Of a DNA stretch of 29,761 nucleotides, positions 1 through 6,825 are shown in pieces (the first letter of the stretch is position 1; each line of letters starts with the position of its first letter). Origin of the DNA: CAVVXX01 sp052389895 (lineage in GTDB: Bacteria; Pseudomonadota; Alphaproteobacteria; Micropepsales; Micropepsaceae); assembly GCA_052389895.1 (NCBI GenBank), contig JBQTHM010000035.1, forward strand, positions 1-29,761. The letters run 5' to 3'. The notes beneath the pieces are model-generated. The model ran no database searches, was not told the DNA's origin, and worked only from the letters and a program-made list of their open reading frames with translations. Made by a program: the position numbers and the translations under genes.

Positions 1-1
1 G

Positions 2-583
<582 letters not shown>

Positions 584-618
584 CAACTGGCTTAATCTAG
601 GATCAGGCCGGAACGGCA

Positions 619-795
619 ATGGCAGACATCACTTACTCAACTAGCGAAGACATGACAGAAGTCATCTTCTCGGCCAACAACGAGAAGGCCGAAGCATGGC
701 TGGGCGCGCGCGAGCACAGGGTTTCGACTGAGGAGGCCGAAGTTTTCAAGCGCCACGCCGAGGAAGCAGGGTTCACCGTCGTCGCATTTCCATAG
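619..795 (+). CDS. Small hypothetical protein (58 aa) between rpoD tail copies
   Basis: The frame opens with ATG at 619 and closes with TAG at 793-795. A weak GGA lies a few bases upstream. The predicted peptide is acidic, with alternating Glu/Ala-rich helices (for example VSTEEAEVF and KRHAEEAGF), and ends FTVVAFP. It has no signal peptide, membrane segment or cysteine. I do not recognise the family and assign no function. It is the only reading frame between the intact rpoD 3' end and its first duplicate copy, so if the duplicates mark an integration event this is the sole surviving cargo. Residue composition looks protein-like rather than random, but the gene is short. Confidence 0.55.
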   Translation: MADITYSTSEDMTEVIFSANNEKAEAWLGAREHRVSTEEAEVFKRHAEEAGFTVVAFP

Positions 796-814
796 TGACT
801 GTCATTGGTTTTCT

Positions 815-913
815 GTGATGCGCGAACGCATCCGCTAGATCGAAGCCAAGGCCCTGCGTAAGCTGAAGCACCCGAGCCGATCGCGGAAGCTCCGCTCGTT
901 TCTAGACAACTGA
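815..913 (+). pseudogene. Duplicate rpoD 3' end, copy B (degenerate)
   Basis: This stretch aligns without gaps to the last 33 codons of rpoD (485-583). It differs at 16 of 99 bases by my count. Twelve sense-codon differences are synonymous and the stop differs (TAG versus TGA). The only amino-acid changes are ACG to ATG and CAG to TAG, the latter giving a premature stop at 836-838. Synonymous divergence means this tail evolved as part of a working rpoD before it was separated from one. It carries no region 2 or 3, so it is not a functional sigma factor. It is probably the displaced original 3' end, or one brought in by an element. Confidence 0.9.
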
Positions 914-951
914 GTAGGCGGCCTGTCGCGCCGAAGCGTAGCGAAGGCGGA

Positions 952-978
952 AAGCTGAGGAGTTTTTTGGATAATTAG
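952..978 (+). repeat. Third rpoD 3'-end fragment, copy C
   Basis: AAG CTG AGG AGT TTT TTG GAT AAT TAG encodes KLRSFLDN plus a stop, the exact C-terminus of RpoD, with a different and more AT-rich codon set than copies A (rpoD itself) and B. Upstream of base 952 the match fades, apart from GC-rich sequence loosely resembling the preceding Arg/Ser codons. The conserved peptide with divergent codons argues against chance. It lies about 40 bases after copy B and immediately before the Shedu-type gene. Confidence 0.75.
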
Positions 979-1014
979 TGAGGGCTTGCGGTCTGCACGC
1001 TGAAGCAAGCGCGG

Positions 1015-2241
1015 TCATGGCGTCGCGTTGAATTTCTCGATAATCATCGTCAGACGGCGGAGCAAATCATCATAACTCAGTATGTCAATGACATTGGCGT
1101 ACTTCCGTTTGATGAGTTCAAAATCGAATAACTGCTGCGGCTTCAGATTGTTTGAGCGACCAGCAATCACAATTGCTTTCGGGTTGGTGACCTTTACCTG
1201 CAATCCCGGTGGCAAATTGCCGGACTGACGTTTGTTGATATCTTTCTCACCATCGACGCCCCATTTGTTTAAGTGAAATATATACTTCTCAGCCTGCATA
1301 ATAGCGCCCGACAGTTCCTTTCGAGGGGTGTGATTTCCTCGGTAGAGCCCCTCAGACACTAGACAGTCCGCGTACGGTTTTTTGATCTCGATCACGTCAA
1401 CATTTCCTTGGGCGTCGACAAGTGCCATATCGATGTATCGCTTCGAAGGCGTTCCCGACGACGTGTAAAAATCTTTGACCAATACATTTCTGAGTACGTA
1501 GACATATTTTGGAAATATGAGCAGTATGAATTTGAGCATCAAATCACGCCACTCATCTTCACTGTAGGAATTTTCATCCTTAAGAAGCTCGACTATCGCG
1601 TCTCGAATGAATTCATACTTTCGGCGTTCATATTCGTAGACGTTTGGCATTTCCCGAATTTCGGCAGTAGTCCTGCGACGACGCATATAGTCGTTGAAGG
1701 TTTTCTCTGCGTCCGTCGTCGTTTCAAAATAATCTTTCAAAATACGTGCGATTCTAGCTCGCGCGTAGTGATCTAGCTCTGTCGAGTTTGGAAATTCTTT
1801 TAGCAGGCGACGAAATTCTACGATGGGTATTGCTGTTCTCTCCGAACCTCCGATGTAAATATCTTCTCCGATAAGTCGGTCAATGTGACGAAAGATGGAA
1901 ATGTTTCGATGCGCCACAAAGGTTTGTGTGTTGATATTCATTTCCCGCGTAAGAAAGAGATCATGATCTATTGCCAATCTCGCCCCAGGAATGTGGTAAT
2001 AGCTGCTCCGTAAGGTTCCCAACAAGAATTTGTGCTTGATGGGTTCATCATCTACGAAGTCGGGGTCTTCATCCGAGGCCGTTTCGTCATTGGCGCTAAT
2101 GACGTCGTCTTCGGTGAAATGGAACGTCCTGAGGAGCTGCACCCCACCGGTGTTAAGCTTCTCGCTGACCCAATCGTGCGAACCGAATTCGGGTTGGTAG
2201 CTGACCTGCAGCCTCTTCTTGATCTTACTAAAGTCAAGCAA
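1015..2241 (-). CDS. Shedu-type antiviral nuclease (DUF4263 / SduA-like)
   Basis: The product is 408 aa. The C-terminal third carries the PD-(D/E)XK-type core typical of DUF4263: an Asp in RYIDMALVD (about residue 271), then VDVIEIKKPY (Glu285, Lys287), a helix with Gln316 (GAIMQAEKYIFHLNKWG), the strand NPKAIVIAGRS, and the terminal ILSYDDLLRRL. Shedu proteins are single-gene anti-phage nucleases whose variable N-terminal part senses or gates the nuclease. Here residues 1-250 are such a region, with an acidic stretch near residues 50-68. The start is TTG at 2241; no ATG fits better. It lies 33 bp downstream of the frame at 2275-2583 on the same strand, so it is probably co-transcribed with the SIR2 gene. 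The sequence is AT-richer than its surroundings, suggesting transfer. The family call is strong; activity and target are inference. Confidence 0.85.
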   Translation of the reverse strand: MLDFSKIKKRLQVSYQPEFGSHDWVSEKLNTGGVQLLRTFHFTEDDVISANDETASDEDPDFVDDEPIKHKFLLGTLRSSYYHIPGARLAIDHDLFLTREMNINTQTFVAHRNISIFRHIDRLIGEDIYIGGSERTAIPIVEFRRLLKEFPNSTELDHYARARIARILKDYFETTTDAEKTFNDYMRRRRTTAEIREMPNVYEYERRKYEFIRDAIVELLKDENSYSEDEWRDLMLKFILLIFPKYVYVLRNVLVKDFYTSSGTPSKRYIDMALVDAQGNVDVIEIKKPYADCLVSEGLYRGNHTPRKELSGAIMQAEKYIFHLNKWGVDGEKDINKRQSGNLPPGLQVKVTNPKAIVIAGRSNNLKPQQLFDFELIKRKYANVIDILSYDDLLRRLTMIIEKFNATP

Positions 2242-2274
2242 GGTAGCCCTGCGGCTTCCGTATGTGAAGCATTG

Positions 2275-2583
2275 TCACATCAATTGGCACTTGTGGTGAT
2301 ATACGAGCCTGCCACCGCCCTCATCGGCAAGTTGCGCTACTAGCATCTTGGCGAAATTGGTCGCGGCCTTGTGCCGATAGTCACTCCGCCGCCCACGCTT
2401 CAGCGCCTTGCCAAATTCGGCTGCCGAATTCGCCCACTGCTCCCGTCGACCGTAACAATAGTATGTCGGAGGGATTTTATGTTGATGCTCTTTATAAAGG
2501 ATGGCCAGCATGATGCCTGACATGTAGCCTTCGATGTATGCAACGTCATCGAATTTTTTTTGCGAAGCTTCTGCGTCTGCCAC
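2275..2583 (-). CDS. 102-codon frame: C-terminal domain of the SIR2 protein (via -1 frameshift) or separate small protein
   Basis: The frame opens with GTG at 2583, without a convincing ribosome binding site, inside the end of the SIR2 reading frame. Its peptide looks genuinely protein-like (DDVAYIEGYMSGIML, then IPPTYYCYGRREQW), while the overlapping end of the SIR2 frame looks like random sequence. It lies one base back (-1) from the SIR2 frame, and the two meet at an A8 run at 2554-2561 (read on the minus strand). In the SIR2 frame this gives AAA AAA AAT, a possible slippery heptamer A_AAA_AAT. The motif here also resembles the preceding SIR2 segment (DYPEIIYCACYQDGL), as if both were halves of one repeated helical domain. 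I favour a fused product of about 470 aa. An independent small protein remains possible. Confidence 0.55.
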   Translation of the reverse strand: MADAEASQKKFDDVAYIEGYMSGIMLAILYKEHQHKIPPTYYCYGRREQWANSAAEFGKALKRGRRSDYRHKAATNFAKMLVAQLADEGGGRLVYHHKCQLM

Positions 2584-3686
2584 TTTTCATAATCTAGAAG
2601 CTTTTGTTGCACGACATGCAAGTCCGAATAGGCACCGTTCGTGCGCGCGTCCACTATTCGTCTCAGGCAATGGATCAAACCATCTTGATAGCAAGCGCAG
2701 TAGATGATCTCGGGGTAATCCCTCAACTTGTATCGCCGGTACAAGGTCTCGTGTGCATCAATGGTTTCGCCTAGCGCGTCCATTGCGTGCGTATAGACGG
2801 TGTCAGGAGTTACGCACCGGGTCCTTGCGATGTGAGCCTTCACATTCCTAAGGAAATATGTGGCATTCGTACAAACGGGTATTAGTCCGGAGCTCTTGAA
2901 ACGTGCAAGGGACGTCTCGTCGGAATCGATAGTTACGATGTAGTGCTGTCGCTTAAACGCTCCAAGTGCGTTGCCAACGAAGTCCATTATCTCTGTGAAA
3001 TCTTCGTCGCGCAGCGAGTAGCCACAAAATACGACAGTCTTGCCTGATAGGATATTCTTGAGCTGGCTTCCAACGAGGTTCTTGTGAAGTGCCTTTCGGT
3101 TTCGCAGGTAATCTGATCGCGTGGCAACAATTGTGCTCAAGTTTCCGACGCTTCCGTGGATTTTTAGCACTCGGCGTCGAGCTGAATTCCAAAACGCCAT
3201 GTCAGCATCCAACACGAAAGGCTGACAGGCGCAGAGCCGTTCAAAGAGTGTATCCCAATTTGTCGTTACAACGGTGTCGATGCTAAAGAGGGTGGCGAGC
3301 TCGTTGTGGAATTCAGAGGCGTCGTTTCGCAATTCGTAAAATGAATCGATATAATCGAGGCGCTCGACTATCTTTCTCATGAGTTTGACGCGGCCATCTG
3401 GGAGTGATGCGTATTGCTCCATGATGTCGGGAAACTGAGAACGACTTGGATCCGCGCCGAGTTCGGCGCAAAGGCTGTCAAAGAGTGTCCATGACATCAC
3501 ATTTCGGTTCTCAGTGCCGATTCCAGCACCCGCGAAAATCACTGCTTCGCCATCGGCGATGGCATTTACCAGCGAATGGGGAATCGTGAACCCTTGATCA
3601 TGTTTGCAATCTTCACACCCAGGCTCGGCTGCCCCGGCAACTTCGAGCGGCGGATCGCCAATTGAGATTTTGCGCATGTCGGCCAC
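2400..3686 (-). CDS. SIR2-like domain protein, probable defence NADase
   Basis: The 428-codon frame starts with GTG at 3686; ATG at 3677 is an alternative. A SIR2_2-type Rossmann domain spans about residues 35-280: the NAD-loop GAGIG (53-57), TTNWD (141-145), KIHGS with the likely catalytic His177, and FCGYSLRDEDF (220-230), which is characteristic of prokaryotic defence SIR2 proteins. Such domains typically deplete NAD+ or ADP-ribosylate targets upon phage infection. Residues 310-378 are helical and begin a C-terminal domain. After KKN (about 379) the frame becomes low-complexity nonsense up to its stop, and the meaningful continuation lies in the -1 frame (see 2275-2583). It is first in a minus-strand unit followed by the Shedu-type nuclease. 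NAD hydrolysis is inferred from the family, not shown. Confidence 0.82.
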   Translation of the reverse strand: MADMRKISIGDPPLEVAGAAEPGCEDCKHDQGFTIPHSLVNAIADGEAVIFAGAGIGTENRNVMSWTLFDSLCAELGADPSRSQFPDIMEQYASLPDGRVKLMRKIVERLDYIDSFYELRNDASEFHNELATLFSIDTVVTTNWDTLFERLCACQPFVLDADMAFWNSARRRVLKIHGSVGNLSTIVATRSDYLRNRKALHKNLVGSQLKNILSGKTVVFCGYSLRDEDFTEIMDFVGNALGAFKRQHYIVTIDSDETSLARFKSSGLIPVCTNATYFLRNVKAHIARTRCVTPDTVYTHAMDALGETIDAHETLYRRYKLRDYPEIIYCACYQDGLIHCLRRIVDARTNGAYSDLHVVQQKLLDYEKWQTQKLRKKNSMTLHTSKATCQASCWPSFIKSINIKSLRHTIVTVDGSSGRIRQPNLARR

Positions 3687-3758
3687 CGAACGATCGCTGC
3701 TCCTAAAATCGCAATCGCCATAATACCGAGAAGCACTATGACAACCACCTAATTACCA

Positions 3759-3774
3759 GCCACGCCAGCGTGGC
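3759..3774. repeat. Short inverted repeat between higA-like and SIR2 genes
   Basis: GCCACGC CA GCGTGGC is a perfect 7-base inverted repeat in the roughly 100-base gap between the end of the higA-like gene (3785) and the start of the SIR2 gene (3686). Folded, it gives a five-pair stem with a four-base loop. No T-run follows on either strand, so it is a poor intrinsic terminator. It could be an operator for the SIR2 unit or simply chance. Confidence 0.35.
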
Positions 3775-3784
3775 GGCGGTGTAC

Positions 3785-4084
3785 TCACGCCGCCCGTGGC
3801 ACGCGCCTCACCTTGATCGCGCGTTCGTGCTTTTTGGCCTGCGCCAGGTCGTAGTCCATCTGCACGCCTAGCCATACCTCCGCGCTACCGCCGAATGCCT
3901 TGTCCAGGCGGATCGCCATCTCGGGAGAAATCCCGCTCTTGCCATTGACCAGATTGTTGAGCGCCTGCCGCGTTACGCCCAGCACCCGCGCGCCTTCCGT
4001 CACGCTCAAGCCCAACGGCTCCAAACAATCGAGCCGTACGGACTCACCAGGATGAGGCGGGTTCTTCATGGGCATCGCTTTCAT
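3785..4084 (-). CDS. higA: HigA-family antitoxin (XRE-type HTH), no toxin partner beside it
   Basis: The protein has up to 99 aa. The N-terminal NPPHPGE motif followed by an XRE helix-turn-helix (SVTEGARVLGVTRQALNNL, then NGKSGISPEMAIRL) and the tail VWLGVQMDYDL is the classic HigA addiction-module antidote signature. ATG at 4084 is the outermost start in the intergenic gap; ATG at 4075 or 4069 (giving MKNPPHPG) is equally plausible, and none has a strong ribosome binding site. HigA normally follows its toxin HigB in one operon, with HigB upstream. Here the upstream neighbour is a divergent, unrelated antitoxin, and no HigB-like frame is visible. It may be an orphan that now acts as a DNA-binding repressor, or a relic of a decayed module. 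Confidence 0.88.
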   Translation of the reverse strand: MKAMPMKNPPHPGESVRLDCLEPLGLSVTEGARVLGVTRQALNNLVNGKSGISPEMAIRLDKAFGGSAEVWLGVQMDYDLAQAKKHERAIKVRRVPRAA

Positions 4085-4091
4085 TAAAACT

Positions 4092-4101
4092 GGATTTATC
4101 C
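4092..4101. promoter_or_regulatory. Candidate operator in the divergent antitoxin intergenic gap
   Basis: GGAT TT ATCC forms a small inverted repeat centred in the 29-base gap between the divergent higA-like gene (start 4084) and the antitoxin gene (start 4114). The gap is AT-rich (TTTAT, TATTCTTTA), as expected for overlapping promoters. Antitoxins of both families usually repress their own promoters through such repeats. The assignment rests on position and symmetry only. Confidence 0.35.
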
Positions 4102-4113
4102 TATTCTTTATGC

Positions 4114-4341
4114 ATGACCAAGCTTCTCGAAAAAGCGCTTGAGGCTGTGCGCAAATTGCCGTCCGAAAGCCAGGACGAGATTGCGCGCACAATATTGCGG
4201 CTTGCGGCGAACGACGGCGAGCCGGAAGCCGTTGATCCCTCGCATCTTCCCGCGGTTCTTGAAGGGCTTGCTCAGGCGAAGCGCGGCGAATTCGCTGCCA
4301 ATTCCAAGGTCGAGGCTGCGTTTCGCCGCTTCGATTCATGA
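4114..4341 (+). CDS. Antitoxin of a ParE-type toxin-antitoxin pair
   Basis: The 75-aa product is helical and charged (KALEAVRKLPSESQDEIART), with a C-terminal segment PAVLEGLAQAKRGEF followed by VEAAFRRF. This matches the small antitoxins that precede ParE/RelE-fold toxins; the C-terminal helix would wrap around the toxin. No clear DNA-binding ribbon-helix-helix or HTH is visible, so autoregulation may depend on the neighbouring HigA-like protein, which is speculation. The stop overlaps the toxin start as ATGA (4338-4341), giving translational coupling. The start is ATG at 4114 with a weak ribosome binding site. Confidence 0.82.
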   Translation: MTKLLEKALEAVRKLPSESQDEIARTILRLAANDGEPEAVDPSHLPAVLEGLAQAKRGEFAANSKVEAAFRRFDS

Positions 4342-4628
4342 AGCTTCGCTTCACGCTGCAAGCTGTCCGGGACATCACCTCCATCGCCGACTACATCCGC
4401 GCCGACAACCCGCGGGCAGCGCAACGCGTTCGCGACACGATTCTCGAAACTCTGGCCTTGGCGGCCAGCTTCCCGGGCATGGGCCGGCGTCAGTCGGTTG
4501 AAGGGGTGCGCAAGCTGGTCACGCGTCGATATCCTTATGTGATCTATTACTCGGTTGATGAAGCAGCCGGCCAAGTTGTCGTCTTGGCCGTTCAACATAC
4601 CGCCCGTGAATCGTCTTTCGAAAGTTAG
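4338..4628 (+). CDS. ParE/RelE-superfamily toxin
   Basis: The 96-aa protein has the ParE layout: an N-terminal strand and helix (FTLQAVRDITSIADYI), a second helix over an Arg-rich segment (NPRAAQRVRDTILETL), the turn FPGMGRR, then strands LVTRRYPYVIYYSVD and VVVLAVQHTAR. ParE toxins of this family commonly poison DNA gyrase, while related RelE-fold toxins cleave mRNA; the sequence alone does not settle the target. It is translationally coupled to the antitoxin through ATGA. All core elements are present, so the module looks intact. It closes the accessory block, and the next gene is convergent after a 17-base gap. Confidence 0.88.
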   Translation: MKLRFTLQAVRDITSIADYIRADNPRAAQRVRDTILETLALAASFPGMGRRQSVEGVRKLVTRRYPYVIYYSVDEAAGQVVVLAVQHTARESSFES

Positions 4629-4645
4629 CCTTGGTCGTAGTGCCC

Positions 4646-5062
4646 TCACCACCCCGGCCAGATGGCGGCGGCGACCATGAGGATGCCGACGAACGACGCC
4701 GTCCAGACAGCCGTGCGCACATAGGGCACGCCCGCGATGTAGGCCGGAATGTAGAGCACGCGCGCCCAGATATAAATTTGCGCGCCCAGCGCCGATGTCT
4801 CGGTGTGCCGCCCTAAAGCCGCGGCCAGCAGCACGACGGCGGCAAACAGCGCAAAAGTCTCGAGGAAATTGCGGAAGGCGCGTTCGAAACGCGCACCGTA
4901 TTTGCCGATTTTCTTCGCGGACTCGTCGCGCGGGCCCACGTTCCAGGCAAGCCCGCGGGCCACGACGCTCACGCCCGCCACCAGCAGCAGGTGCACCAGC
5001 CCCAGCAGAATGGCGCAAAACAAAATCTGCATTTCCACGTGTTCGATGACGGCAGGTTCCAT
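4646..5062 (-). CDS. MAPEG-family membrane protein
   Basis: The 138-aa integral membrane protein has about four hydrophobic helices: ILFCAILLGLVHLLLVAG near the N-terminus, a conserved loop with RFERAFRNFLETFALF, a third helix, and VWTASFVGILMVAAAIW at the C-terminus. The E(R)AxxNxxE-like pattern in the loop after helix 1 and the family length match MAPEG (eicosanoid and glutathione metabolism) proteins, whose bacterial members are mostly uncharacterised glutathione-binding membrane enzymes. ATG at 5062 (MEPAVIEH) is preferred over the in-frame start at 5092, which would add a non-membrane leader. Base composition is that of the host chromosome, so it marks the right border of the accessory block. 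Confidence 0.88.
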   Translation of the reverse strand: MEPAVIEHVEMQILFCAILLGLVHLLLVAGVSVVARGLAWNVGPRDESAKKIGKYGARFERAFRNFLETFALFAAVVLLAAALGRHTETSALGAQIYIWARVLYIPAYIAGVPYVRTAVWTASFVGILMVAAAIWPGW

Positions 5063-5179
5063 GGATGCCCCCTTGCAAAGTCTCGCCCGCACCGGAACGC
5101 GAATCGGCCAGGCGCAGCCCGATGTTACGCCCTCGCCCGCGCGCGCGGCGAAACCCTCGTGCGCGAATCGATTGGGCCT

Positions 5180-5341
5180 TCAGGAAAGCCAGCTTATGGC
5201 GGCCCAGGCGAGGAGGGCGGCAAGCGCAAGAATTGCGGCGATCCACACGCCCGCGCCGAACACTTCGCCCAGCGTGGTGCCAAGCGTACGCGGCTCCTCC
5301 GGCTTCTTGGCCGGCGGCAGATCGTCGGCGTCGTGCGTCAT
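5180..5341 (-). CDS. Small single-pass membrane protein (53 aa)
   Basis: ATG at 5341 is preceded by a strong GGAGG ribosome binding site at good spacing. The acidic, proline-rich N-terminus (MTHDADDLPPAKKPEEP) is followed by one hydrophobic helix (VWIAAILALAALLAWAAISW) running to the C-terminus. The architecture suggests an inner-membrane anchor or regulator with its N-terminus in the cytoplasm. I do not recognise a family and assign no function. It sits upstream of the MAPEG gene on the same strand with a gap of 117 bases. Confidence 0.68.
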   Translation of the reverse strand: MTHDADDLPPAKKPEEPRTLGTTLGEVFGAGVWIAAILALAALLAWAAISWLS

Positions 5342-5420
5342 GGCCCCTCCGCGATATGCGGGCGAGTCTAGGCCGTTTGGGTGCTGCCCGCCAAGCTGGC
5401 CGCCGTCGCGTGCGCGTTCA

Positions 5421-5621
5421 ATTCGGCCTAAGCTTGGCGCGGAACCGCCGCAACAGAGCTGGCATGTCGTCTACCGCTATGAGAACGCCGGCCGCACTTT
5501 GCAGGGCCAAAGCCGCATGCTGACATCCGAAGCCGTCGAGAACTTCAAGCCGGGCGACCGCGTGAACATCAAGATCGATCCGCAGAAACCGGAACACAGC
5601 CTGTTCCTGGGCAAGGAGTAA
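5421..5621 (+). pseudogene. C-terminal remnant of a DUF3592-like protein
   Basis: The frame ending in TAA at 5619-5621 encodes, over its last 54 codons, WHVVYRYENAGRTLQG followed by FKPGDRVNIKIDPQKPEHS. This is the conserved end of DUF3592 proteins (a Y-x-Y strand, then pGd.v.v.vdP..P..s). No ATG, GTG or TTG start is available in frame between the divergent start at 5341 and this motif, and the usual N-terminal membrane helices are missing. Either the 5' part was deleted or an unusual start is used. Its end supplies the AAGGAG ribosome binding site for the following TPR gene. Confidence 0.5.
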
Positions 5622-5624
5622 ACC

Positions 5625-6575
5625 ATGAAACCGCAGCCAATTGTTCTTGCCGTTCTCTTGAGCGCAGCCCTTACCACGCCCGCGTTCGCCGACGACGCGG
5701 CCGACTGTGCGAGCGAGGATCCCGCCAAGATCGTGCCCGCCTGCACGCGGATCATCGGAACGGCCGGCGCGCTGGCGGAAAAACGCGGCGACGCGCATCA
5801 CAAACGCGCCGTCGCCTATGCCGTCCAGGGCCAATACGACAAAGCGCTGCCCGATCTCGCGGAAGCCATTCGCCTCAATCCCAAGGGCGCGGCCGAAAGC
5901 TATTACACGCGCGGGCGTATCTATGCCGATCAGGGACAGGCGGACAAAGCGCTGGCCGAATTCGAGGCTGCGCTCAAGGCCGATGCCAAGCATGTCGACG
6001 CGCTCATCAGCCGCGGCAGCATGCGCTTCATGAAGGCGTCCACCGCCCAAGGCAAGTTCAACAAGGACGCGGCCGACGCGGCCATGGCCGATGTGACCAA
6101 GGCCATCGAGATCGATCCGAAATATGGGGACGCCTACGTCACGCGGGGCGGCATGTATCTGGCGACCGATCGTCTCGCAGAGGCGGTGGCCGACTTTAAT
6201 CAGGCGCTCAAGGTCGATGCGCAAAATGCGGGCGCCTATCTCAACCGCGCCATCGCATACGTCTTCCAGAAAGAGTTCGCCAAGGCGATGGCCGACTTCG
6301 GCCAGGCGGCAAAACTCGACCCCGACAACCCCGCCACCTATAAGGAACGCGGCAGCACCTATCTTCTGCAAGGCAAGAATGCCGAGGCGCTGGCCGACGC
6401 CGACAAGGCCGTCAAACTTGCGCCCGATTATGGCGAGGCCCTCTTCCTGCGCGCGATCGCGCACGAAAAGCTCGACCACAAGGATGAGGCGGTCGCCGAC
6501 TATCGCAAAGTGCTGGCGCTCCATCCTTCGCACCAGAAGAGCAAGGAGGCGCTCAAGCGCCTCGGCGCCAGCTAG
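5625..6575 (+). CDS. Secreted tetratricopeptide-repeat protein
   Basis: The 316-aa protein begins with a Sec signal peptide (MKPQPIVLAVLLSAALTTPAFA, cleavage after AFA near residue 22), so it acts in the periplasm. From about residue 50 to the end it is built of TPR units with the recurring pattern A..Y..G..A.Al.D...Al.ldP, for example AVAYAVQGQYDKALPDL, RAIAYVFQKEFAKAMADF and RAIAHEKLDHKDEAVADY; about seven repeats can be traced. TPR arrays scaffold protein-protein contacts; the partner is unknown. AAGGAG overlaps the end of the preceding frame and sets the ATG at 5625. The small lipoprotein gene 13 bases downstream is probably in the same unit. Confidence 0.9.
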   Translation: MKPQPIVLAVLLSAALTTPAFADDAADCASEDPAKIVPACTRIIGTAGALAEKRGDAHHKRAVAYAVQGQYDKALPDLAEAIRLNPKGAAESYYTRGRIYADQGQADKALAEFEAALKADAKHVDALISRGSMRFMKASTAQGKFNKDAADAAMADVTKAIEIDPKYGDAYVTRGGMYLATDRLAEAVADFNQALKVDAQNAGAYLNRAIAYVFQKEFAKAMADFGQAAKLDPDNPATYKERGSTYLLQGKNAEALADADKAVKLAPDYGEALFLRAIAHEKLDHKDEAVADYRKVLALHPSHQKSKEALKRLGAS

Positions 6576-6588
6576 CAGGGAAACCGCC

Positions 6589-6822
6589 ATGCCCGTCACA
6601 GCCGCCGCGATGATCGCCGCGATTGCCCTGCTGCTTTCCGGCTGCGTGGCGATCACCGTCGTCGATACGGCGGCGAGCGTCACCGGCACCGTCATCAGCA
6701 CCACGGCCGATGTGGCGGGCAGCGTGGTCAGCGGCGCCGCCAGCGCCATCGGTGGCGGCGAAGACGACAAAGACAAGAAAAAGGACGAAGGATCCGAAAA
6801 GGAACAGCCTGAAGACCAATAG
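6589..6822 (+). CDS. Small lipoprotein (77 aa)
   Basis: The N-terminus MPVTAAAMIAAIALLLSGC is a lipoprotein signal with lipobox L-S-G-C, so Cys19 would be lipidated. The mature part is a Thr/Val/Ala/Ser-rich segment (VVDTAASVTGTVISTTADVA) with weak amphipathic character, followed by a highly charged Lys/Asp/Glu tail. Similar short alphaproteobacterial lipoproteins have no assigned role. It starts 13 bases after the TPR gene, and a GGGAAA upstream could serve as ribosome binding site. It ends three bases before the convergent gloB end. Confidence 0.8.
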   Translation: MPVTAAAMIAAIALLLSGCVAITVVDTAASVTGTVISTTADVAGSVVSGAASAIGGGEDDKDKKKDEGSEKEQPEDQ

Positions 6823-6825
6823 CGC

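Noticed and set aside
815..913. Second functional sigma factor gene
   Set aside because: Only the last 33 codons are present, with a premature stop and no upstream regions 2 or 3 in frame.
3566..3748. 60-codon minus-strand frame starting with a hydrophobic stretch (MVVIVLLGIMAIAILGAA) upstream of the SIR2 gene
   Set aside because: The membrane-like start quickly runs into sequence that is an out-of-frame reading of the SIR2 N-terminus. There is no good ribosome binding site and it is probably chance.
3749..4640. Fourth rpoD tail as a right-hand attachment site of the accessory block
   Set aside because: I searched by eye for CTGGACAATTAG-like and KLRSFLDN-coding sequence on both strands around the block's right border and found none, so no paired att site can be claimed.
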